The translations under genes were made by a program, and so were the position numbers. A stretch of 64,000 nt of DNA. Source: Schizochytrium sp. TIO01. Lineage: Eukaryota > Sar > Bigyra > Thraustochytrida > Thraustochytriidae. The DNA lies in NCBI GenBank assembly GCA_004764695.1, contig SMSO01000014.1, positions 3,857,148-3,921,147 on the forward strand, written 5' to 3'. Below the pieces are notes generated by a model. It was not told where the DNA came from, did not search any database, and saw nothing but the letters and a program-made list of their open reading frames with translations. This document shows positions 53,632 through 62,710 of the stretch, one piece after another. The first letter of the stretch is position 1. Every line of letters starts with the position of its first letter.

Positions 53632-54927
53632 TCATAATGCAGCGAGTGGAGGGAGACGAACTTTTGCAAATATCGCAAGAGATGCGCAAGCGTCAATTGT
53701 CACCTCTGGTAAAAAGGTGGACATGATTTCTGCTCCGTGTGGGGTAGCCATCAGTTGTTTGCATGTAGCTCGAACGTTCGCGCGCAGTAGACGACGGAAA
53801 AATAAGAGTGCCTCGTCTCGTAAGGGATCGAGCTCATTAACATGCATTGCGACGCGTGGAAACTGTCGAAGGTCTTCTTCAGATGCAAAAGCCGGCCATG
53901 CAAGAGCATCCTTTCGACGATAGGCCTCGATTCCGTATTCGAGTGCGGCAGTCTCGTTCGTTGGTAGCGTGAGAAATATGGAGTTGTTCACTTCGTCAAG
54001 ATGACTTGTGCCAAGGATGCCAGAGTTCTTCTCATCTTGCGACCAATTGCCAGCAATGTATGGGCAAATTGGGTAGATTCCGTGAGCTATAAGCTCCCTT
54101 TGGCCTTCACGGATGCACTTTATCGTAAGACTCAATGTGAGGTTTCCTCCGCCACTCTCACCAGCAACAACAATTCGATCATCAATGTTGAGTTTGGACT
54201 TGTTTGCATGAACCCACTTTAAAGTGGAGAAACAATCATTCAATCCAGCAGGAAACGGGGCAGTTTCTGGGTTATGAGCAGTTGGGACAGTCGAATTGCG
54301 GAATTCAGGAGCCACGACTACAACGCCTTGTTTGGCCAAGACTCTTAAGAAAGCCTGGTACTCTGGTTGCATGATGCTACCGATAGCCATGCCACCACCA
54401 TGGATATACATGACACATGGAAGTGGCCCTTGTTGTTTTTCTGGTCTGACGATGCATACTGGTACAGAGTTGCCATCGGGAGCAGAAGTAATTTTTTCAA
54501 CGCTGATTTCAAGCCCGTCTGGGCTGCTAAGTTCCTTCACCTCTGCTGGGACCCCCACGGCAGGCTCATTACCCATGACCTTGATAACCTTGGGTATATT
54601 TTCCTCTAAGCGATACTTAATCAACTCGTCGCGACTCGCAAAGTCCTTGTCCGAGGATAGCATGATGGACGCACTCAAGATAATGCCGCGCATTGCATTT
54701 TGTTTGTATCCAAAGTGCATTTCAGGGTGATCCCGAAATCTTGTCCATTTCTGGGCTAGCTTCGCATCTACCGTGGTGTTTTCATCCTGCTCCACCATTT
54801 CAATCCTGCTCCTTGGCTTGCTGTACGAAAATGATCTTTCTTCTTCTGCGCAACGTTTGTGACTTTTGACACCCAGTTGTTGCTTTCGGGTTTCGGGTTT
54901 AAAGTCCAAGTCAGAAGATGACCCCAT
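53632..54927 (-). CDS. Alpha/beta hydrolase, hormone-sensitive-lipase type (copy 1)
   Basis: An esterase/lipase-like hydrolase of 431 residues from the ATG at 54927. The oxyanion loop HGGG is at 176-179, the nucleophile elbow GESGG at 256-260 (Ser258), the acid at Asp367 in NELDPLRDEA and the base at His397 in TPHGAEIM, so a full catalytic triad is present in the HSL order. Residues 44-60 (MVEQDENTTVDAKLAQK) align with the N-terminus of the neighbouring copy; Met44 is an alternative start. No signal peptide or membrane span is seen. The gene forms a tandem pair with the hydrolase at 55989-57194, in the same orientation and ~1.06 kb apart. The substrate is unknown; short-chain esters, steryl esters or xenobiotics are all possible. 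Confidence 0.9.
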   Translation of the reverse strand: MGSSSDLDFKPETRKQQLGVKSHKRCAEEERSFSYSKPRSRIEMVEQDENTTVDAKLAQKWTRFRDHPEMHFGYKQNAMRGIILSASIMLSSDKDFASRDELIKYRLEENIPKVIKVMGNEPAVGVPAEVKELSSPDGLEISVEKITSAPDGNSVPVCIVRPEKQQGPLPCVMYIHGGGMAIGSIMQPEYQAFLRVLAKQGVVVVAPEFRNSTVPTAHNPETAPFPAGLNDCFSTLKWVHANKSKLNIDDRIVVAGESGGGNLTLSLTIKCIREGQRELIAHGIYPICPYIAGNWSQDEKNSGILGTSHLDEVNNSIFLTLPTNETAALEYGIEAYRRKDALAWPAFASEEDLRQFPRVAMHVNELDPLRDEALLFFRRLLRANVRATCKQLMATPHGAEIMSTFLPEVTIDACASLAIFAKVRLPPLAAL

Positions 54928-55988
54928 CAGCTAGCGACCCGTGCCTAGCCAGAACTGCTAAGGGTAGTACGACCTGAGTCCGCCAGATTCTCCCCTAGTC
55001 TCTAGCTAGCTAGCTAGAAACAGTTTCTAGCACCCATTTACTTCGCAGAGAGTCACTCCTACAGCAATAGCTACATACCCACCGTCGAAGGCAACGACTA
55101 GCACACCTGATTCCTCTCAGATCAAGTTGATCAGAAACTTCAGCAAACCAAAGCTGTAATTCCATGAATACCTGGTGGTAGTAGTAGTAGTATGCTAGTC
55201 TTTTTATCGCTGCTCAGCAGCTTGCTGGGTCAAATCTTGATCCTGCGTACCTACTGTAGGCTAGCCTAAAGGCTAACTTTTCCTAATTCTTATACTACTA
55301 GATAGAGTAGAGTAGAGTTAAAATATATATATATGGAAAGGCCGGTCTATCGGTGTTGTTTTAAGTACTTCTTCCACTTGAAGAAAAAGACAGCAAGGAA
55401 GAAAAAAGGTTTTCCAGTCATGCTCAGCGATTCTCAATTACCATGTAGAACTTATTTTCTCTTTACATTCAAGACGTCAGCAGAAGGAAAAAATCATATT
55501 GATAGAAACTTGGAGCTTTCTCCAGTAAGCTAAACAAACTCATAAAGGATAGCATATTGGTCAACTCAACTCCCATGAGCAGTGGCCACTGCAATCAGTC
55601 TTCTTGATAATGCTGAGAATATTTCATGGCGCGATAAAAGCTGTTGCAAGAACTGCTGGGTGCAAGATTTAATTAAAGTTCTATTTTATAATTGGAGAGG
55701 GCAAGGATTGCTGGGTGAAAAATCTTGATTGAGCCAATTGTCTCAACTTCTCTGTGCAGAAAATGATGAGTTTAGAGTTATTTGGAGATGCCCCAAGATC
55801 CGGAAATATATAAAGCAAAACGACATCAAAGTGAAGACTATGACGGCAAGAACAGTTTTGGAAGACCGAACGGAAGGTAATGTAGAAGTTTAAAAGCTCG
55901 AAATGGGTCAAGAGAGCGTGTCTTACAACGAAGTATCTTTCAGAGAATGGCCTTATTGATTGATAATTTAATCTTATGCGTGCTTCGT
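54928..55988. other. Intergenic between the tandem hydrolases
   Basis: Promoter of hydrolase copy 1 and 3' flank of copy 2. It contains four CTAG units near 55003-55017 and an AT dinucleotide run near 55322-55333. No gene was recognised. Confidence 0.5.
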
Positions 55989-57194
55989 TTATATGAAGGG
56001 CCGCGTGCGAGCAAACGCTGCAATTGCAGCAGATGAATCCAGAGTAATTTCAGGAAGTGAAGGCGACATGATTTCAGCTGCGTGCACAGCGCCCATGAGC
56101 TGCTTACAAGTTGCACGAACACCAGCCTTCAACAAGCGACGGTAAAAAAGGATCGCCTCATCTCGAAGAGGATCGAGTTCGGAAACTTGCATCGTTACAC
56201 GAGGGAACTGCTCAAGATCCTCATCCTTAGCAAAGGCAGCCCAGGACAATGCATCTTTATTCCGAAACGCCTCCAGGCTGTACTCCAATGCCGCTGTTTC
56301 ATTCTCAGGGAGGCCGAGAAAAATGTTGTTGTTTTCCGAGTCGAGATGGCTTGTGCCAAGAATACCATTGTTAGATTCATTTTGAGGCCAATTTCCGGCA
56401 ATATACGGACACAGTGGGTAAATTCCATGAGCGATGAGCTTCCTTTGGCCTTCGCGAATACACTTGATCGTAAGGCAAAGTGTAAGGTTGCCGCCACCAC
56501 TGTCGCCAGAAACAATGATACGGTCGTCAATATTGAGCGATTCCTTGTTTTCATGAATCCACTTGAGAGTAGAATAGCAATCGTTTAAACCTCCAGGGTA
56601 AGGGCTTGTATCAGGGTTCAACTCCGTAGGCACGGTGGTGTTGCGAAACTCAGGCGCAACAACAACAACCCCTTGTTTTGCGATGGTTTTAATGAAGGTG
56701 TAGTATTCGGGTACCATGATGCTGTTGAATGCCATGCCACCGCCATGAATATACATGACACATGGAAGGGGGCCTTCAACCCCAGCAGGCTTGAAGATAC
56801 CGACCGGGATGGTGTTATTATCAGACCCTGGGATCTTTTCGAAAGTGATCTCGAGATCGTCTTCATTGCTCAGCGCCTTGATGTCATCAGAGAGTTCAAT
56901 GGGTTTTTCATTCTCACAAATTGCCAGAAACTGAGGCAAATTTTTCTCAAGACGATGCTTCACCAGATCTTCGAAAGTCTTCTCCGAGTGGTTATGGCTG
57001 AGCAGTGTGTTAACAGCGAAAACCATCGGGCGCATTGTAGCCTGCTTGTACAAAGGGTGCACTCCAGGATTGCTCATAAAGCGATCCCATTGTTTAGCCA
57101 GGCGGGCGTCTACCGCTTTATTTTCGTCTTCGTGAATCATCTTGATGCCTTTTACTTGCTTCTTCGGTAACCAGTTGGAGTTTTGGATTTGCAT
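55989..57194 (-). CDS. Alpha/beta hydrolase, hormone-sensitive-lipase type (copy 2)
   Basis: Paralogue of the gene at 53632-54927, 401 residues from the ATG at 57194. It keeps HGGG (150-153), GDSGG (230-234, Ser232), ELDPLRDEA and the catalytic His in VHAAEIM, and shares long identical stretches with copy 1, including NIDDRI, GGGNLTL and IKCIREGQR. The elbow is GDSGG here and GESGG in copy 1, both normal for this family. The N-terminal MIHEDENKAVDARLAKQW (19-36) aligns with residues 44-61 of copy 1, whereas the preceding leader differs. Both copies have intact triads, so both are probably active; divergence suggests an old tandem duplication with some specialisation. Confidence 0.9.
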   Translation of the reverse strand: MQIQNSNWLPKKQVKGIKMIHEDENKAVDARLAKQWDRFMSNPGVHPLYKQATMRPMVFAVNTLLSHNHSEKTFEDLVKHRLEKNLPQFLAICENEKPIELSDDIKALSNEDDLEITFEKIPGSDNNTIPVGIFKPAGVEGPLPCVMYIHGGGMAFNSIMVPEYYTFIKTIAKQGVVVVAPEFRNTTVPTELNPDTSPYPGGLNDCYSTLKWIHENKESLNIDDRIIVSGDSGGGNLTLCLTIKCIREGQRKLIAHGIYPLCPYIAGNWPQNESNNGILGTSHLDSENNNIFLGLPENETAALEYSLEAFRNKDALSWAAFAKDEDLEQFPRVTMQVSELDPLRDEAILFYRRLLKAGVRATCKQLMGAVHAAEIMSPSLPEITLDSSAAIAAFARTRPFI

Positions 57195-58674
57195 CAACCT
57201 GGAGCAAGGTCTCTAGATATTTATGTTTCGTTTTGCCGAGGTCCGAAACTTGTTATTATCATTATCGTTTTATTAGTGGAATCTACCAGTGAATCCCACA
57301 AGCAGATCTGTCATGATCGTTTTACGAGAGAGTGCCAGCGCACCGACAGACAAAGCGATGCAGATCTTTCGCTGTTCTTACTACGGATACCATCATCACT
57401 TTGTTTAGATCTCTCGGACGATGTACTTTTGTGTCTTCGCGGCTTCCTGAGTTGCGACAAACAATGTCTTCTGATAGTAGAACATAGTAATTGGGTATGT
57501 GTCCGCATATGGAGGTCTGGGCGATTGATATTTTGAACTCCGATTAAGTAGAGTATCTTTGTGTCATTCTTGGTCCGGTCTTCCTATTTGACTATCCTTT
57601 TAGTATTAGGCTGCTTATGAAGGTGATAATACTTGGTATTGGTTGGTAATAGTACAACTATCTCGAGTTCACCAGTGCGATCTTTCATCACCTTTTGGTC
57701 GGACTATGCTGCGCTGCGTTCAAGTCCAAAACTTGACTGCTTAAGCTCGGCTATGTTTTTATAAAAATCAGAGACAGACAACCCCTGGAACAGTCTCTAA
57801 TATCTGAAAGGGTCGGCCTGACTAGGTATTCCTACGGACTGTGATGGCACTTGCTTCCCAAGTCAATTTTGGTGCGGACTTGGGCCAAAGATTAAATTAG
57901 GCACCTACGTATGTACTTATGTTCTTCAATCAAAGGAAATCCGTTCTTTCGTGGCTAAGATTGTTTCGTAGAATACACGCGAAGACCTTCGCAAATGCTC
58001 TTTTATGTACTGTGTTTACTTTTTTATTTCCTGGAGGCCACTACAATTGGACGAAGAACAATCACGAAAGCGTAGGTGACTGGAAACACGCACAAATTGG
58101 TCATTGCATTTTCTCAGATTTATTTTCTTCGAATCTGATTCGCTCTTTGGTGGAAACTGCTATGGATATTGAGTCTATCGCTGGGCAGGTAGATAGGTAA
58201 GTAGATAGGTAGGTAGATAGATACCTACCGAATATCCTAGGCGACCTCATCATGTTTGCCAAGAATGTTCAAATGCTTAAGTAAGTAGGAGTTGCAAAAT
58301 AAGCAAAGTAGTACCTAGGTGCAAACAAACATGCCCTCGCTGCTTTAGAGTTACTTCTCAAAAATGTGACTTCGATGTCCTGCGATTTTTGGTTTCGCAC
58401 CAGCTTCTTACATTGTCAATATGTAAGATCAAGTAAAGTTACTTTTGTCTTGGTTTTGGTAAAAAAGCTACCTACTACTACTAAAGCTTTCTGCCAAGGT
58501 AAGTGCACCATGAGGCAAGGCGCGGTGTGCTGCACAACCCCAAAGTAAAGTGGGTCGGACGGACTTGGAATGATATCGAGGCAACAAGATCTTGGCACGG
58601 CTGGACTTGTCAAAGTCAATTCATGCGCAAGAGTAGAGCCTAGGTTAGATAGACTCTGCGCCTTGTGGAGCGAA
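57195..58674. other. Intergenic between divergent genes
   Basis: Promoter regions of hydrolase copy 2 and the quinone oxidoreductase. GTAGATAG repeats occur near 58188-58222. Frames of 60-117 codons show no motifs. Confidence 0.5.
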
Positions 58675-59763
58675 ATGTCCAAACGTGCTGTCATCACCAA
58701 GCCAGGCAAGTCCTTTGAAGACGCCTTGCAACATTTGGAGGTCTTAGACGATGATCGTGGCCTGGAGTCACAGGTTCTTCAAGATGGCGAGGTGCTTGTG
58801 AAGGTGAAGGCTACCTGCATTAACTTCCCTGACCTCTTGCAAACGACCAATGGATACCAACACAAACAAGAGTTTCCGTACACCCCAGGTCTCGAGGTGT
58901 CCGGGGTGATCTCGCGAGTCGGTCCTAATGTTCGCACCCCGCAACTTGAAGAAGGTGTGTCTGTCATGATTATGACAAAGGGACTAGGACTTGCTTCGTA
59001 TATAGTTGTGAACGAGGCGCAATGTATGGTAATGCCTTCACCATTAAGCTATGCTGAAGGTGCTGCGTACCGCATGGGTTACGAGACTGCCTTCCACAGC
59101 TTAGTTGAGCGCGGCCTTATCCAAGTTGATGATGTGGTTCTGGTTTCAGGCGCTACCGGAGGCATGGGACTAGCGGCTGCACAGCTCGCTAAAAAGGTTT
59201 TTGGTTGCACAGTCATTGCTGCTGGCGGGGCTGATGACAAACTTGAAACTGTTAAGCAGGTGAGCGGTGCAGACCATGTGATCAATTACAACAAGGACCC
59301 GAAATTTAGTCAGCGTGTGAAAGAGCTCACCAACGGCAAGGGCGCGACGCTAGTATTTGATACTGTTGGCGGAGAAGTATTCCAGCAGGCCCTTCGTAGC
59401 ACTGCATTTGGGGCTCGAGTTCTTATTGTAGGATTTACGAGCGGCGAAAGACCCAAAGTTCCAACAAACTATGTGCTAATTAAGTGTCTGTCAATTATTG
59501 GTTGCCGGGCTGGAGAGGTGCTGTTACGCATTCCAGATGCGACAAACCTTATCAGTGGGCCTCGAAGAATTCGTTTGACCCAATATGGGAACAAAGGATG
59601 GCTTAAGTCTCATGTATCTCACACCTTTCCTTTTACAACAGAAGGTGTACGGGACGCTTACCGAGCACTTATGAATCGTCAAGTAGTTGGCCGTGTATGC
59701 GTTGTGCAAGATGATTCTAAATCTTCATTCTCTTCTTCGGCTGTTCGTGCTGCAAAGCTTTAA
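58675..59763 (+). CDS. Zinc-independent quinone oxidoreductase-like MDR protein with PTS1-like tail
   Basis: Member of the medium-chain dehydrogenase/reductase superfamily, quinone oxidoreductase branch, which uses NADPH to reduce quinones or enones. I favour the ATG at 58675 (362 residues), since MSKRAVITKPG begins the first strand; an ATG at 58570 would add 35 residues. NFPDLLQTTNGYQ (50-62), PYTPGLEVSGVI (68-79) and the NADP-binding GATGGMG (159-165) are all in the family order, and no structural zinc cysteines are seen. The last residues are RAAKL: AKL is an accepted PTS1 peroxisomal signal. Peroxisomal import is therefore likely, matching the SKL-bearing DEG15 elsewhere in the window. 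Natural substrate is unknown; similarity to animal QORL2-like proteins is only general. Confidence 0.88.
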   Translation: MSKRAVITKPGKSFEDALQHLEVLDDDRGLESQVLQDGEVLVKVKATCINFPDLLQTTNGYQHKQEFPYTPGLEVSGVISRVGPNVRTPQLEEGVSVMIMTKGLGLASYIVVNEAQCMVMPSPLSYAEGAAYRMGYETAFHSLVERGLIQVDDVVLVSGATGGMGLAAAQLAKKVFGCTVIAAGGADDKLETVKQVSGADHVINYNKDPKFSQRVKELTNGKGATLVFDTVGGEVFQQALRSTAFGARVLIVGFTSGERPKVPTNYVLIKCLSIIGCRAGEVLLRIPDATNLISGPRRIRLTQYGNKGWLKSHVSHTFPFTTEGVRDAYRALMNRQVVGRVCVVQDDSKSSFSSSAVRAAKL

Positions 59764-59975
59764 ATATTATTAATTAAGACTTTTCATGATTAAATCAAGA
59801 TTATTACTAAATCATCTTCTGGAACCTTTTCGCGTGTCTTCGTTCTTGCCATGAATATTGAGCCAAAAGAAAACAAATGCAAATGCATTTTTTATTTTTT
59901 AAGAGCTATATTATGCAAAATAATGTTTAACCCTAGCAGAGTACGCATGGGTTTCGTTCAACTTTAGATGATACT

Positions 59976-61241
59976 TCATGAGCTAGCACTATTGTCCTTG
60001 GCGTCATCCTTGGCGTCGCCGTCTGACTTGGGCTGCTTGTTTGGGTTGTAACCAAGCGTGCCACCCTTTGTTTCGGGGAGATCCTTCTCGTGTAGAAACG
60101 GGGTCGATACACGCCCAGAAGCACCCTCAAAGTATAGCTTGCCCTCAGCCAAATCAATGCTGCAGCGGTGCCGCTTGAGCATATCGAGACCAAGTAGCAT
60201 CTCCATGTTCGAATCACCCAGGCCCTGTGAATCATCCATTACGGTGAGCGAGATGGTGAAGTTATCTGTGCCAATTTTGCACATAGCAAGGTGAACGCGT
60301 CCAAGGGTGCGACCAGTACCAACTCCAACCACCTGGCCAGCAAACCGTTTGTCAATATCTTTGTAAAGATTGCATTTTTCAGCGCACTTGCCACTCATGA
60401 CCGAGGACTGTGCACCACTATCTACGAAAGCTTGCAGAGCCACACCGTTGATTTCAATTTCAATGTAAAGCATGAGAACACGCGAGAGGGACTCTGGGTA
60501 ATACTGCATCATTTGCATGTACTGTTCCTGGATGCGTTGTTCCTGAATTTTCTCTCCAAAATACTTATTCGCCTCCTCGTCCATAGGATTCAGGTGCAGA
60601 CGGTTCTCCATCTCTCGGTCCTTGCGCTCTGATGTCATCTTTGTGATAGTAGAAACCGTAGCATTCATCATCAGAAACATACGTAGCTCACGAATTGCTG
60701 TAGCGCGGTCTTTGCGCATGTGTGCTGCCAATTCCTCATTATGAAAGTTGAGCTCCTGCAACACTTTAGGATTGGCCTGAAGAATATCTACAATGTGCTC
60801 TGGGTTCGTGTTATGCGCCATAACTTCGTCCACAGACATTCCTTCATAAAATACAGGTCCTTGGTTACCTTGGGGTCCGGCACCCACTGCCCAAGACCTC
60901 TGCGCGGGTCGTCGGCTTGCCACTGCTCCCGAAGACGCTGCAGCTCCAACTGCATTTTGACTCGAGGTTGCCGACATCGAAGCTGGTGCAGAAGTTGAAG
61001 TCGAGGAGGAGGCCGGTGCAAGAGGGCGATCTGAGACAAGCACAAGATCGTTCGGTTTCGCACCGGATTCACCAAGGGTACCCTCTTTAGGCAAGGCCTT
61101 GCCGTTGATGACGAGGACCATCTTATCCTGGGGAACTCCAAGCATTGCCTCGGCGAATCCGCGGACGTCACCCATCGCCATGGACTCCGGAAGATCTAGA
61201 GGCTCGAGGCGCCCGTCGGGCGTGCTAAAGGTGAGCTGCAT
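59976..61241 (-). CDS. DDI1: DDI1-type ubiquitin-associated aspartic protease
   Basis: DDI1/DDI2 are shuttle proteins and retroviral-fold aspartic proteases acting on highly ubiquitinated substrates. The 421-residue protein begins with a ubiquitin-like domain (1-72), followed by an Ala/Ser-rich linker (73-128) and a helical HDD region (~130-245: NPEHIVDILQANPKVLQ, EANKYFGEKIQEQR). The protease domain (~255-375) has FVDSGAQSSVMS with the catalytic Asp274, VGVGTGRTLGRVH, and the flap/dimer region MEMLLGLDMLKRHRCSIDL. The C-terminus (376-421) is polar with no UBA domain, unlike yeast Ddi1 but as in human DDI1/2. It probably works as a homodimer in cytosol and nucleus. All expected residues are present. 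Confidence 0.95.
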   Translation of the reverse strand: MQLTFSTPDGRLEPLDLPESMAMGDVRGFAEAMLGVPQDKMVLVINGKALPKEGTLGESGAKPNDLVLVSDRPLAPASSSTSTSAPASMSATSSQNAVGAAASSGAVASRRPAQRSWAVGAGPQGNQGPVFYEGMSVDEVMAHNTNPEHIVDILQANPKVLQELNFHNEELAAHMRKDRATAIRELRMFLMMNATVSTITKMTSERKDREMENRLHLNPMDEEANKYFGEKIQEQRIQEQYMQMMQYYPESLSRVLMLYIEIEINGVALQAFVDSGAQSSVMSGKCAEKCNLYKDIDKRFAGQVVGVGTGRTLGRVHLAMCKIGTDNFTISLTVMDDSQGLGDSNMEMLLGLDMLKRHRCSIDLAEGKLYFEGASGRVSTPFLHEKDLPETKGGTLGYNPNKQPKSDGDAKDDAKDNSASS

Positions 61242-62038
61242 TGATGCAAAGTGCCTCGCGACTCGCTGAGTGACTGTGGCTTCTTGAAAAAAATTGGTGA
61301 TACCGGTTTTGCTTTCGCTGGTGCTCTCATAAATGTGAACTACCTCCTACTAACTCTCTTCAACTTTATTATTATTATTTTCCCTTCTTCTTTTATATTA
61401 GTTATTATTAAAAAGCTCTTGAGAACCTGAATGAAGTTCTCTAGGATTCGCCGAATTGTAGAAAGCCTTTCTCGGCAAAAGCCTGTGATTTTGGTTTTTA
61501 GTGGAACTCAGACTATCAGGAAATTTCAGAAAGATAGTTGAGAGGAGTAACAAGAACACCTAGAAAGCTGACATGTGATTTGCGTGAAAGATAGAATGAT
61601 CTTGAATACAAGACTTTGGTTAGGAAAAGGCGAAGTAATGAAGATTTTTTTATAAGAGAATGAATACTTTGTTGGCAGGTAGTCCTATGCATCTTTGCTT
61701 ACAAGCGAGACTTTGTTTGCAAATGCATGCCTCCCCTATTGCATAGACTTAGGGTTGTACAAAAGTGTACAAAAGTGGCTATGGGTTCTTTGATGTGCAG
61801 GATTAAATGTGCAGCCCACATGAAGATTTTCATATGAGGCTAAGTGAGAGGAACATAAAACAGCGCCAGTGATGTCGGCTTAATCAAATAGAAGGGATTT
61901 CGGACTGTTTCCGAAAACATGGGATGTGCTTTTAGATTTCAGCAGCATGTCGTTAGCGAAATATAGGGTTGAGCGAAAATATTGAATTTTCTATTCACGG
62001 CTAGAGAGAGTTGGAAGGACCATTGTATATCGATCTGA
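61242..62038. other. Intergenic
   Basis: Upstream flank of DDI1 and downstream flank of the FGYD-repeat gene. AT-rich with an ATT triplet run near 61368-61381; a duplicated GTACAAAAGTG occurs at ~61757-61778. No gene recognised. Confidence 0.5.
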
Positions 62039-62710
62039 TTAATCATAGCCGAAAATAATGTTAGTTTTCTGCTGTGCCTGCTTGGAGCTTAACAAACTAG
62101 GGGGTGGTCTCTCACGAACATCGTGACCCGGAAAGCGGTTTGAAGTGGAATATGATAATTGATCTATGCCAAACGAAACAGCAGAGGTCTTTAAAGTATC
62201 CACGAAAGTCTTGATACGTCTCTTCTCCTCCTTACGTGAAATGTCGCTGATCTCGTGATCAACAAAAGATGTCTGAGTTTGAGTCTGCACAGGGCCTGTT
62301 TCATAACCCCAGGTAATGTTTGATTTCTGAGCTCGCTTCACTGACTTGTTCTCTTCAATAAATCGTTCTGTATGATGCGCCATCTCGTCAAAGCTTGGGC
62401 CTTTGTTTGACCTGGTGTACGATGGGGCGTCATAACCAAGAATGAAATTAGCTTTTTTAAGATTGTCGCCATGGTTAATCTCAACTGGTGGGAAACCCGA
62501 CAGGCGGGGATCAGGCAGGCCATTGCTTGTTGAATATGGGGCCTTCTCGGTACCAAAGTCCCAATGCACTGTTTTGTTGTCTGGATTGACTTGTTCTGTA
62601 AAATGCTTTGCCCCGAATCGAGCTATGCTATCTTTTGTTGCCGCCATGCAGCTTCCTGTTGTAGTCGTATAATCCGGGTCGTCATATCCGAAGATGATAC
62701 GCTTCGTCAT
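62039..62710 (-). CDS. FGYD-repeat protein (about five 40-45-residue repeats)
   Basis: A 223-residue protein from the ATG at 62710 (the frame extends upstream to a GTG only). It begins MTKRIIFGYDDPDY and ends NIIFGYD. Between these, the motif (basic)-x-x-[IVF]-x-[FWL]-G-x-[DE]-x-x-x-Y-x-T-S-N recurs at residues ~3, 47, 87, 131, 176 and 215, spaced 39-46 residues apart; examples are HWDFGTEKAPYSTSN, FILGYDAPSYTRSN and VSFGIDQLSYSTSN. Each unit is followed by a polar or charged spacer. No signal peptide or membrane span is seen. Short repeats with a conserved aromatic-Gly and Tyr-x-Thr are common in microtubule-binding and axonemal proteins, which would suit a flagellate, but I do not recognise the specific family. 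Confidence 0.7.
   Translation of the reverse strand: MTKRIIFGYDDPDYTTTTGSCMAATKDSIARFGAKHFTEQVNPDNKTVHWDFGTEKAPYSTSNGLPDPRLSGFPPVEINHGDNLKKANFILGYDAPSYTRSNKGPSFDEMAHHTERFIEENKSVKRAQKSNITWGYETGPVQTQTQTSFVDHEISDISRKEEKRRIKTFVDTLKTSAVSFGIDQLSYSTSNRFPGHDVRERPPPSLLSSKQAQQKTNIIFGYD

Noticed and set aside
57311-57536. Short frames on both strands upstream of hydrolase copy 2
   Set aside because: They overlap each other in the promoter region and have no domain or composition support.
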